This document shows positions 45,409-53,109 of a stretch of DNA of 64,000 nucleotides, piece after piece. Under the pieces are notes generated by a model. It had not been told where the DNA came from. It did no database searches and saw only the letters and a list, made by a program, of their open reading frames with translations. Source of the stretch: an uncultured Lachnospiraceae bacterium (GTDB taxonomy: Bacteria; Bacillota; Clostridia; Lachnospirales; Lachnospiraceae); contig CANSTU010000005.1 of the NCBI GenBank assembly GCA_947650005.1, positions 1 to 64,000 on the forward strand, read 5' to 3'. Each line of letters begins with the position of its first letter. Positions within the stretch are counted from its first letter, which is position 1. The position numbers and the translations under genes were made by a program.

Positions 45409-45606
45409 CCTGCGTTCTCTCCGTTTCTTTTTGCTCTTTTCTTCTATTGTAAATCCAAACGAGAAAAATAGGAACACGTATCTTTAGAAAAACTTTAGAT
45501 ACTTTTCGTATAAAATGGAAAATAACTCAGGTGGTTCAACTGCAGGGAGATAAGTTTCAGACTCTTTATTGGAGACAGTATCGTAGGAGATCACCCTGAT
45601 TTGTAC

Positions 45607-45671
45607 GCGCGCCAAAGCGGGCGGATAGGAGTACACTGGTTTTTATGCTCGCTAGAGCGGGCAGATAGGAG
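45607..45671 (+). promoter_or_regulatory. Two tandem hairpin-SD elements before the lipoprotein gene
   Basis: First: GCGCGC-CAAA-GCGGGC (45607-45622, one mismatch) and GGATAGGAG. Second: GCTCGC-TAGA-GCGGGC (45647-45662) and AGATAGGAG, with ATG 45678 six bases on. CCTGAT precedes the first. The second hairpin also spells a seven-codon frame MLARAGR. A block shared with 33352 (GTTTCAGACTCTTTATTGG) lies upstream at 45553. Confidence 0.6.
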
Positions 45672-45677
45672 CTAAAA

Positions 45678-46244
45678 ATGAAGGCAAGATGTAGGATAGC
45701 GACGGGCTTAATGGCGCTTATGATGGCAGCATCAGGCTGTGGGAACGGACAGGAGGCAAAAGAACAAAATGCGATGCTGTCCCAACCGGCGGAGGAAAAT
45801 GGGGACAGCGGGCAGCAAAGCGGGAAAGAAGGGGAAGACAGGAACGCATCGGAAAGTCAGGAGCCGGGGGAGGAAGAGCGCAGTGATGGGAATACGGAGG
45901 CCTCTTCGCCGGAAAGTATCGGCAATAACGAACAGGATACCGAGATAATAGGAGGAAAAGTTAGGAGTATCGCCCAGGACAGCTTTGTAATCAGTAGAGT
46001 CCTAATGGACGGTTCTTACGTGATCATGCCGGAGGCAGGCAGCCCGGAAGAAGAATTGGTGACGATTCGGTGTACAGATTCTACAACATATGAGCGCTGG
46101 ACGATCCAGGGCGGCGGAGCGGGCATTGATAAAGAGGCGGCCGCGTTTGCCGATATTCTGGAGGGCGGCGGATTGGAAGCATCGGGATATTTCGACGGGG
46201 AAGAGTTTGTGGCGCAGACGGTATTCATTGAGATATATGAATAA
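45678..46244 (+). CDS. Putative lipoprotein of unknown function
   Basis: A 188-residue protein with a lipoprotein signal (MKARCRIATGLMALMMAASGC, lipobox ASGC, Cys 21), a long low-complexity Glu/Ser/Gly-rich linker (residues ~22-90), and a small C-terminal beta domain (VRSIAQDSFVISRVL... to YFDGEEFVAQTVFIEIYE). It is probably anchored on the outer face of the membrane. It lies inside the element, 26 nt before the right attachment core. SD ATAGGAG supports the start. Confidence 0.7.
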   Translation: MKARCRIATGLMALMMAASGCGNGQEAKEQNAMLSQPAEENGDSGQQSGKEGEDRNASESQEPGEEERSDGNTEASSPESIGNNEQDTEIIGGKVRSIAQDSFVISRVLMDGSYVIMPEAGSPEEELVTIRCTDSTTYERWTIQGGGAGIDKEAAAFADILEGGGLEASGYFDGEEFVAQTVFIEIYE

Positions 46245-46269
46245 ATAGTTTCAGACATCCATCGAGAAG

Positions 46270-46282
46270 TCATTCCCCCAGG
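46270..46282. repeat. Attachment-site core, right end of the inserted element
   Basis: TCATTCCCCCAGG, identical to 40515-40527. Outside it the deacetylase coding sequence continues (GCCGCATCAAAACTG on the plus strand); inside it lies CATCCATCGAGAAG, the other half of the inferred attP. Confidence 0.8.
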
Positions 46283-46535
46283 CCGCATCAAAACTGAGGG
46301 CCACTTTTTTTTCATTCGTCTCCACGCAGTAGATGGGAAGCTCCCGCCCGTTGATGGTGCTGGAGACGGAGATGGCCTCGGGTACGAAGGTGGTGACGCA
46401 TTTCACAAAGGCTGCGACCCCGAGGAGGAAGAGGGCTGATTTAATGAGTTGGATACGGAGGGCTGATTGGAAATTTTCCGATTCCCGGAACCGTTTTATC
46501 CGGCATTGTATGAGATAGGCAAAATCTTTTAACAT
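46270..46535 (-). pseudogene. Polysaccharide deacetylase, N-terminal part separated by an inserted element
   Basis: From ATG 46535 the protein has one N-terminal membrane segment (IQLIKSALFLLGVAAFVKCVTTFV), then 'INGRELPIYCVETNEKKVALSFDAAWGN', the conserved entry to the NodB fold with the catalytic Asp. The open frame runs four codons into the element and stops at 46251. The downstream half is at 39944-40527. Reconstituted length is 278 residues, resembling PdaB-type deacetylases that act on peptidoglycan in sporulating Firmicutes. Confidence 0.88.
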
Positions 46536-46739
46536 GAAAATATACCCGGAATCTCTGTTTTTACAGTGTATGCCACAGGAAGGGCGGGTTATGCGGATAG
46601 TTGTAGGCAGGACTGGCCATTTTCAAATGGGAAAAGCGTTCGTTTTTGCCGGCATCCCTGTCCGAAGGCAAAAACGTGGGGACTCCGGTTGGGAAGGATG
46701 AGGCGTAAAGGCCAATGCGGCCAATCAAAGACGATTGAT

Positions 46740-47441
46740 TTATCCTGCCTTACAGGCATCCACAAAAGCGCGGAACAGCTTTCGTTGTTCCGCGCTTTGC
46801 GCGGCCATATGCTCCGGATGCCATTGTATGGCGATGCAGAAGGGATAACCTTTAATCTGCATCGCCTCAATGAATCCGTCCGGGCTTTGTCCCGTGACGG
46901 TAAGCCCTTTGCCGGTGAGGTCAACGGCTTGATGATGCAGGCTGTTGGTGGAGATCATATCGGAACCAAACAGGCGGCAGAGATGGCTGCCGGGTTCAAG
47001 CTGTACGGGATGAGTGGCGGTGGTGCGGTGCCAGAAATCGAAGTGGGGATACTCCTGTTCGGCCTTAATGTCCTGTATGAGCGTCCCGCCAAGGGCCACG
47101 TTCAGAAGCTGCATGCCGCGGCAGATGCAGAACAAAGGCTTTTCGGCTTCAAGCGCCGCCTGTAGGAGTGGGAGCTCCAGGGCATCCCTGGCGGGATCCG
47201 TCTTGCCGCATTCCGGAAGGGCTGTCTGGTCGTAGAGGCCTGGCTGGATATCCGGTCCGCCTGGGAAAAGGAAGCCTTGGCAGCGCTGCAGGGATTGGGC
47301 GATGACTTCTGTAATGTTGTCCGGAGGGAGCAGCAGGACTTGAGCTCCGTCGCGCTCCAGATATTGGATGTATTTATACTGCATGTAGCGGTGGAACAAG
47401 CTGCGTCCCATCAGGGGGATGCCGATTGTAGGCTGTAACAT
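46740..47441 (-). CDS. Class I glutamine amidotransferase-like hydrolase (peptidase C26 / PuuD-like)
   Basis: A 233-residue protein with the catalytic Cys in 'PLFCICRGMQLLNVALGGTL' and the His-Glu pair in 'IAIQWHPEHM', plus 'FPGGPDIQPGLYD'. Family members hydrolyse gamma-glutamyl amides, as PuuD does with gamma-glutamyl-GABA. ATG 47441 follows AGAGG by seven nt; the frame upstream to 47537 is not supported. It stands alone, so the pathway is not evident. Confidence 0.88.
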   Translation of the reverse strand: MLQPTIGIPLMGRSLFHRYMQYKYIQYLERDGAQVLLLPPDNITEVIAQSLQRCQGFLFPGGPDIQPGLYDQTALPECGKTDPARDALELPLLQAALEAEKPLFCICRGMQLLNVALGGTLIQDIKAEQEYPHFDFWHRTTATHPVQLEPGSHLCRLFGSDMISTNSLHHQAVDLTGKGLTVTGQSPDGFIEAMQIKGYPFCIAIQWHPEHMAAQSAEQRKLFRAFVDACKAG

Positions 47442-47685
47442 GGGGAACCTCTTTTCTGTGTGAGATGGGTTAATTATACAATAGATGGAGAGAAATAGGA
47501 AGGGCCGCTCCCGCTGGTTTTCGCTGCTTTTGGACATGGATGGAGCTGGGGGCCGGCATGAACAATAGAAGCGTTTTCCATACTGTATAGAATTACAAAT
47601 AGAATTTTTTCTTTTAATAAAACATCATTTTATCCAATAAATTTCTTTTTTTTTACAAAAATTTGGAAATTTTGTTTAAACGGTA

Positions 47686-47715
47686 TTGCAATGCATATGT
47701 TATATGTGATAAATT
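47686..47715 (+). promoter_or_regulatory. Candidate promoter of the cas operon in an AT-rich gap
   Basis: Within the AT-rich gap 47580-47772, TTGCAA (47686-47691), an 18-bp spacer and TAAATT (47710-47715) are the best sigma-A match. The rest of 47442-47772 holds no gene. Confidence is low because other pairs are possible in AT-rich sequence. Confidence 0.3.
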
Positions 47716-47772
47716 GACATAAATATAGAAATTACAATGTGTTCAGGATGTCGAATATTAAGGATGAAAAGA

Positions 47773-50178
47773 ATGGAAGAAAGGGATAGGGAGATGGATC
47801 AGGAATATGCTTCCCACTACCGCCCCCAAGACGAAACCTGGCAGTCCAATCAGGAACATGAAGCATGCGTGGCAAAGCTGGCAGAGGAGTATTGCAGAAT
47901 TCCGTTGCTGAAGAAAACTGCACGATTGATCGGTATGCATCACGACGATGGAAAATATACGGAAGAATGGCAGGATTACTTCCACACATGTGTGCAGGAA
48001 GATGCTTTCTATGGGGAAAAGGTGGATCACTCCACGCTGGGCGGTTTGATCATTGACCGGTATGCGCCGGGCACCCGTTTTTCTGAGATGGCTCAGGCGG
48101 CGATTTATATGCATCATGGTCTGGCAGACTGTGTTTCCCTCAAGGATGGCAGCAGTCTGTGTGAAAAGCGCAGACTAAAGTACATCCGGGAGGAGATTGA
48201 TAGGACGGCGGAGACGGCAGCAAGGCAGTTTCCGGACGCAGATATGGCGGAGCATTGTTCGGAGGCAAAACGGGATATCAATAGAATGACCTCTTGTCTG
48301 AAAGAACTGGGAAGAAATGGGGAGGAAAAATATCTCTATGGCCATCCGGACTTTTATCTGGGCCTGTGCGAAAGGATGCTTCTTTCCTGTCTGATGGACG
48401 CGGATTGGAGAAATACGGCTGATTTTATGGCCGCACGTCCTACGGATACCGGCCCATCCGATCAGGAAATGCAGGAAATATGGAAGAAGGGGATCCGAAA
48501 CCTGGAAAGCAGGTTGACAGGCCTGGGCGGGGAAGGCAGGCTGAACGATTGCAGGAAGAGGATCTCAGAGCAATGCCGCATGGAGGCTTATGCGGAAAGC
48601 AGTCTCTATCGTCTGGCAGTCCCGACGGGAGCGGGAAAAACCTTGAGCGGCCTGCGATTCGCCCTGTATCGGGCGCAGGAGCGGTCGGCGAGGCATATTT
48701 TCTATATAGCCCCTTATAAAAGTATTTTGGAACAGAACGCGAAGGAGATCAGAAAAGCGTTGGACATGCCGGATGCGGTGTTGGAGCATCATGGCGACGT
48801 GGTTCAGGAGGGGAAGGAAGCGCTTTGGCGCTATGAAAGGCTGATCGAAAACTGGGATGAATCCCCTGTGATTGTGACCACTGCGGTACAATTTTTGAAT
48901 ACATTGTTTAAGGAGAAAAGAAATAACATACGCCGCTTCCACAGCCTGTGTGACAGCGTCATACTGGTGGATGAGGTGCAGGCCCTGCCGGTAAAGGTGA
49001 TCGGCCTGTTCAACCTGGCAGTGAATTTTCTTACAAAGGCGGGAAATACGACGGTGGTGCTGTGCACAGCAACACAGCCGCTATTTTCCGACATCAGGAA
49101 GAATAGGATGCTGCCTCCTAAAGAAATGATGGAAGGAGCGGCTTCCTTGGAGGAAGCGTTCCGGCGGGTGGAATATCACGATTGCACGGCGGAAACGGCG
49201 CAGGGATTTTCTGCGGAGGAAGCGGCTGCGTTTGTACGGGAAACGGCTAGGCAGTTTGACCGGATTCTCGTGATCATGAATACGAAGACAGCGGTCAAGG
49301 AGGTGTACGACCGGCTGCAGGGGAGCGTGGAGGGACAGCTTTATCATCTCAGCACATGGATGTGTGCGGCGCATCGAAGCGACAGGATTGAGGAAATCAA
49401 GAAAGCGCTTTTGGAAGAAAAAAAGGTGATCTGCATCAGCAGCCAGCTTGTAGAAGCGGGGGTGGATTTTTCATTCCAATGCGTGATCCGTTCCCTGGCG
49501 GGGCTGGACAACCTCATTCAGGCAGCGGGAAGGTGTAATCGGAACGCTTTTTGGGACCGGGGGCATGTATTCCTGATCCGAATGTCCCGGGAGGCGGAAA
49601 ACGTATCTTCATTGCCGGATATCAGAAAGGCTCAGGAGGCTATGGAACGCTTGCTGCGCGCTTTTCACCGAGAGCCTGGGCAATTCGCATCCCGGCTCGA
49701 TTCGGCGAAAGCGATCGAAACCTATTACAGCTTTTATTTTTATGAACGTCAGGAAGAGATGGCGTACGGGATGGAGGCGGAAGGGGTTAGGACGAATCTG
49801 GTAGATCTTTTATCCTGCAACCCGGAATTTCGGGACCGGGAGGGAAAACGGAAGCTGCAACAGGCGTTTCGGAGCGCAGGAGAGGCATTTTCCATGATCG
49901 ATGAGACGGGAGGAAGGGAGGTCGTGGTTCCCTATGGCGATGCGGAGAAGCTTGTGGAACGATGGCAGAGGGAGAAGGACTGGGCGGAGAAGAGAAGGAT
50001 AGTGCGGATGCTGCAACGTTATATCGTCTGCCTGCCGGAAACTTTGGTAAGGAAAATGGAAAGCGGCGCCGTCTATGGAGTGGGAGAAGGGCAGATTCTG
50101 TTCCTGAATAAAAGGTATTATGACGATGGTACAGGAGTGAAGATGGAACCGGCGCAGATGCCGTTTTTGTACAGCTGA
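47773..50178 (+). CDS. cas3: Cas3 nuclease-helicase (type I-C)
   Basis: A ~801-residue protein. An HD nuclease domain is at the N-terminus ('GMHHDDGKYTEEW' ~56-61, 'DHSTLGG', 'YMHHG'). An SF2 helicase follows: Walker A 'VPTGAGKTLSG' (~285), DEAH-like box 'LVDEVQALP' (~400), motif III 'LCTATQ', and motif VI region 'LIQAAGRCNRN'. It is recruited by Cascade to unwind and degrade target DNA. The frame is open from ATG 47737; 47773 is preferred since AAGGA lies ~8 nt upstream. First gene of the cas operon. Confidence 0.95.
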   Translation: MEERDREMDQEYASHYRPQDETWQSNQEHEACVAKLAEEYCRIPLLKKTARLIGMHHDDGKYTEEWQDYFHTCVQEDAFYGEKVDHSTLGGLIIDRYAPGTRFSEMAQAAIYMHHGLADCVSLKDGSSLCEKRRLKYIREEIDRTAETAARQFPDADMAEHCSEAKRDINRMTSCLKELGRNGEEKYLYGHPDFYLGLCERMLLSCLMDADWRNTADFMAARPTDTGPSDQEMQEIWKKGIRNLESRLTGLGGEGRLNDCRKRISEQCRMEAYAESSLYRLAVPTGAGKTLSGLRFALYRAQERSARHIFYIAPYKSILEQNAKEIRKALDMPDAVLEHHGDVVQEGKEALWRYERLIENWDESPVIVTTAVQFLNTLFKEKRNNIRRFHSLCDSVILVDEVQALPVKVIGLFNLAVNFLTKAGNTTVVLCTATQPLFSDIRKNRMLPPKEMMEGAASLEEAFRRVEYHDCTAETAQGFSAEEAAAFVRETARQFDRILVIMNTKTAVKEVYDRLQGSVEGQLYHLSTWMCAAHRSDRIEEIKKALLEEKKVICISSQLVEAGVDFSFQCVIRSLAGLDNLIQAAGRCNRNAFWDRGHVFLIRMSREAENVSSLPDIRKAQEAMERLLRAFHREPGQFASRLDSAKAIETYYSFYFYERQEEMAYGMEAEGVRTNLVDLLSCNPEFRDREGKRKLQQAFRSAGEAFSMIDETGGREVVVPYGDAEKLVERWQREKDWAEKRRIVRMLQRYIVCLPETLVRKMESGAVYGVGEGQILFLNKRYYDDGTGVKMEPAQMPFLYS

Positions 50179-50201
50179 TTCGCAGGAAGGAGGAAAACGG
50201 G

Positions 50202-50951
50202 GTGCAGGCGAAATATAGAAATACGGTGGAATTTCAGGTGAGCGGCGATTATGCGTTGTTTTCAGATCCGGTCACCCGGGTGGGCGGAGAAAAATTCTCT
50301 TATCAGATTCCGACCTATGAGGCCGTCAAGGGTATTCTGCAAAGCGTTTACTGGAAACCCACCTTTATCTGGATTATCGATGAAATGAGGGTGATGAAGC
50401 GGATCCAGACGGAGACAAAGGCAATGCGTCCCATCGGATACAACGGGGGAAATGAATTGTCCTATTATACGTATCTGAAGGATGTGAGCTATCAGGTGCG
50501 GGCCCATTTTGAGTGGAATGAAAACCGGCCGGAGCTGGTCGGAGACAGGAATGAGAATAAGCATCATAATATTGCAAAGCGCATGATTGAACGCGGCGGA
50601 AGAAGGGACATTTTCCTGGGGACGCGGGAATGCCAGGGGTATGTGGAACCCTGTGATTTTGCCTCCGGAACGGGGGAATACAGCCCAAAACCGGGGGAGG
50701 CTTCCATGGAACTGGCTTTTGGTTTTATGTACCATGGGATCACCTATGCGGACGAAGCTGTTTTGGAAGAAGACAGAGGAAAAATGACGGTGCGGTTCTG
50801 GCATCCGGTCATGAGGGACGGAGTGGTTACGTTCCTGCGTCCGGAAGAATGCACGGAAAAACGGCACATTCATGCAATGGATAAGAAGGAATTTCCGGAT
50901 AAGAAATTCAGCGGGCACGGGGAATTTGCAGAAGAAGGGGATGCCGGATGA
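50202..50951 (+). CDS. cas5c: Cas5c pre-crRNA endonuclease (Cas5d, type I-C)
   Basis: A 249-residue RAMP protein starting with GTG 50202 after SD GGAAGGAGG. 'NTVEFQVSGDYALFSDPVTRVGGEKFSYQIPTYEAVKGIL' is the family's N-terminal ferredoxin-like fold with the glycine-rich region. In type I-C systems Cas5c, not Cas6, cuts the pre-crRNA within the repeat; the 'NKHHN' segment (~residue 110) carries the expected Lys-His pair. No cas6 is present, consistent with this. It overlaps cas8c by ATGA. Confidence 0.95.
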   Translation: MQAKYRNTVEFQVSGDYALFSDPVTRVGGEKFSYQIPTYEAVKGILQSVYWKPTFIWIIDEMRVMKRIQTETKAMRPIGYNGGNELSYYTYLKDVSYQVRAHFEWNENRPELVGDRNENKHHNIAKRMIERGGRRDIFLGTRECQGYVEPCDFASGTGEYSPKPGEASMELAFGFMYHGITYADEAVLEEDRGKMTVRFWHPVMRDGVVTFLRPEECTEKRHIHAMDKKEFPDKKFSGHGEFAEEGDAG

Positions 50952-53005
50952 ACTGGATAGCGGAATTGTATGATCTTTATGAAAAGAATAAAAGCCAGGC
51001 GGGACGCCAGACGGAGGAAGGGACAATACTCTTGCCTCTCTACCATACCACTGTGGCCGCACAGGTTACGGTGGAGCTTGACGGGGAAGGGAATTTCCTG
51101 GGGGCGGAGATTGTACCAGAGGAGGATAAGCTTACCCTTATTCCGGTGACAGAGGAATCGGCCAGCAGGACGGCCAACCCCACGCCCCATCCCTTATGCG
51201 ATAACCTGGAATACCTGGCGGGGGATTATGAAAGCTATGCCACGGGAAAGAAATGCGGTGAGAAGCATGCGCTATATATGGAAAAGCTGGAAAAGTGGGT
51301 ATATTCCCCGTTCAGCCACCCCAAGGCGGAGGCGGTTTACCGATATCTTTTAAATAATTCATTGATGGGAGACCTGCTGGCGTGCGGGGTCCTTCAGGCA
51401 GAGGAGGACGGCCGCATTACGGAAAAAAGAAAGCTTCAGATCGTTCCGCAGACAAAGGCGTTCGTGAGATTTCGTATTGAAGACGGCCGCATGATGGACC
51501 GGTCGATTTTGACGGATGAGAGCGGGGCATATACGGACAAATGCTGGAAAGACGGGACGCTCCAGAAAAGCTATATCGATTACTGCGCTGCCGGTCAGGA
51601 ACAGGCCGGTCTGTCCTATTTGACGGGAAGGAGGATGCCGGTTTCCTATCTGCAGCCGAAAAAAATTCGGAACGAAGGCGACGGCGCAAAGCTGATTTCC
51701 TCCAATGACAGCGAAAACTTCACCTATAAGGGACGGTTTGCCACCAAAGAAGAAGCCTTTGCCATCGGATACGAGGATTCCCAAAAGGTACATAACGCAT
51801 TAAAGTGGATCCTCAGGAAACAGGGCGGAAATTATGACTCTCTGTATTTCGTCACTTGGGAGTCGGATTTGCATGACATGCCGGGCTGGCCGGACGGTTC
51901 TGATAGGATCCTTGAAAAGGGGAAAGACAGGAATCGGATAGACGGACAGGCTGGAGTGGAGGAGCGCTCAGACAGAGGCGACGAGTCGGATTTCGATGAG
52001 GAGATAGATCTGGACGACGAGGTGGATGTGGATGAGGAGGGCGTTCCTCAAACTGGAGCTGCGCAGGCAGCGAGGCTGCGTCGGGCGATCAGGGGCTATG
52101 GGAAATTTTTATCCCCTTCTTCCAGGACGGTGATTATGGCGTTCGACGCGGCGACCACCGGGCGTCTGGCCATAATGGAATATAAAGATTACGCATCTTC
52201 CAGATATCTGCAGGCGCTGGAAAAATGGCAGGAGCGTTGTTTTTGGAGACACCAGAAAGTTGGTAAGCAAAAGGGGCGATATACCTATTATGGTATGGTG
52301 GGAGTGAAGGACGCGGCAGAACTCCTGTACGGAACAGAGGAAAAGGGAAAAGGCTATTTTTCCATGAAGGGAAAGGAAGAACGCTATAAGTACGTGGCAC
52401 AACGGTGGATGCCCTGCATTCTGGAGGGCAGGGCGGTGCCGGAGGATATGGTGAACCTGGCGGTCCGACGCGCGTCTTCCCCGGTATCCTTTGACAGCCG
52501 TTTCCTGTGGGAGAGGATTTTAACCTTGGCCTGTTCCCTTGTGAAGCAGCAGTACGAAAAGAGATTTAAGGAGGTATGGACGATGGCGTTGGACGAAACC
52601 TGCACGAAGAGAGACTATCTGTATGGCCGCCTGCTGGCGGTGGCGGACCGGATCGAGTACCGAACCTATAGCAAGGAATACGCCAAAGGAAAGAAGGCGG
52701 ATGAAGAAAAAAAGGATAAGGAGAGCGGGCGGGAAACCAATGCAAAGAGATATATGAGCGCCTTTTCCCAGCATCCATTCCGTACCTGGAAGATCATTGA
52801 AGAGAAGCTGGAACCCTATCTGGTTAGATTGGATGCGGGAGAACGGATCGCCTATCAGAACCTGGCGAATGAAGTATATGAGAAGTTTACCATGGAAGAT
52901 TATGAAAACGATGCGCCTCTGAACGGCCTGTATCTGCTTGGATTCCATAATCAGGCTTTTGCACTGCAAAAGGGAAAGAAGAAGGAGACGGAGGAAGAGG
53001 AGTGA
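50948..53005 (+). CDS. cas8c: Cas8c large subunit (Csd1, type I-C)
   Basis: A 685-residue protein, somewhat longer than usual for Csd1. It starts in a four-base overlap with cas5c. Family features include 'PLYHTTVAAQVTVELDGEGNFLGAEIV' at the N-terminus and the 'LYFVTWESD' and 'MAFDAATTGRLAIMEYKDY' strands. A very acidic stretch of about 40 residues (~330-370, e.g. 'DFDEEIDLDDEVDVDEEG') lies between these two strands and accounts for the extra length. The large subunit recognises the PAM and target DNA. The 3' fifth of the gene also encodes Cas11c from an internal start. Confidence 0.94.
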   Translation: MNWIAELYDLYEKNKSQAGRQTEEGTILLPLYHTTVAAQVTVELDGEGNFLGAEIVPEEDKLTLIPVTEESASRTANPTPHPLCDNLEYLAGDYESYATGKKCGEKHALYMEKLEKWVYSPFSHPKAEAVYRYLLNNSLMGDLLACGVLQAEEDGRITEKRKLQIVPQTKAFVRFRIEDGRMMDRSILTDESGAYTDKCWKDGTLQKSYIDYCAAGQEQAGLSYLTGRRMPVSYLQPKKIRNEGDGAKLISSNDSENFTYKGRFATKEEAFAIGYEDSQKVHNALKWILRKQGGNYDSLYFVTWESDLHDMPGWPDGSDRILEKGKDRNRIDGQAGVEERSDRGDESDFDEEIDLDDEVDVDEEGVPQTGAAQAARLRRAIRGYGKFLSPSSRTVIMAFDAATTGRLAIMEYKDYASSRYLQALEKWQERCFWRHQKVGKQKGRYTYYGMVGVKDAAELLYGTEEKGKGYFSMKGKEERYKYVAQRWMPCILEGRAVPEDMVNLAVRRASSPVSFDSRFLWERILTLACSLVKQQYEKRFKEVWTMALDETCTKRDYLYGRLLAVADRIEYRTYSKEYAKGKKADEEKKDKESGRETNAKRYMSAFSQHPFRTWKIIEEKLEPYLVRLDAGERIAYQNLANEVYEKFTMEDYENDAPLNGLYLLGFHNQAFALQKGKKKETEEEE
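52583..53005 (+). CDS. cas11c: Cas11c small subunit from an internal start in cas8c
   Basis: Inside cas8c, the SD AAGGAGG (52568-52574) sits 8 nt before an in-frame ATG at 52583 and would give a 140-residue helical protein (MALDETCTKRDYLYGRLLAV...). Type I-C systems are known to make a separate small subunit this way; it forms the belly of Cascade together with Cas8c. The strength and spacing of this SD, better than that of several ordinary genes here, makes internal initiation likely. The product shares its sequence with the Cas8c C-terminus. Confidence 0.75.
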   Translation: MALDETCTKRDYLYGRLLAVADRIEYRTYSKEYAKGKKADEEKKDKESGRETNAKRYMSAFSQHPFRTWKIIEEKLEPYLVRLDAGERIAYQNLANEVYEKFTMEDYENDAPLNGLYLLGFHNQAFALQKGKKKETEEEE

Positions 53006-53033
53006 TCCGGCAGGACGGCGGGGTGTTTATGCT

Positions 53034-53106
53034 GTCAGCTAAAGCGGGCGGAAAGGTACATTAAACCTGGGATCGAGAGCCGCCATTCGGCGGCAGAATG
53101 AGAGGA
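53034..53106 (+). promoter_or_regulatory. Two tandem hairpin-SD elements between cas8c and cas7c
   Basis: First: GTCAGC-TAAA-GCGGGC (53034-53049, one mismatch), GGAAAGG, no start codon after it. Second: perfect GCCGCC-ATTC-GGCGGC (53079-53094), AGAATGAGAGGA, ATG 53110. It is the only sizeable gap (104 nt) in the cas operon. Confidence 0.6.
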
Positions 53107-53109
53107 AAA

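Larger units (their letters stand above)
40515..46282. mobile_element. Serine-recombinase integrative element (5.75 kb) inserted in a polysaccharide deacetylase gene
   Basis: The two ends are a 13-bp direct repeat, and the outer flanks are the two halves of one deacetylase gene in the correct order and strand. Joining them at the core gives 837 nt, exactly 279 codons, reading SFDAAWGNEDTQRILD. Contents: a 58-codon ORF, a large serine recombinase, two MATE transporters (minus strand), a lipoprotein and several hairpin-SD elements. Joining the inner ends gives attP: arms CCATCG...CATTCCCC and GGGGAATG...CGATGG around central CA. No conjugation genes are present, so it would be integrative only, or mobilised by another element. 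Confidence 0.85.
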
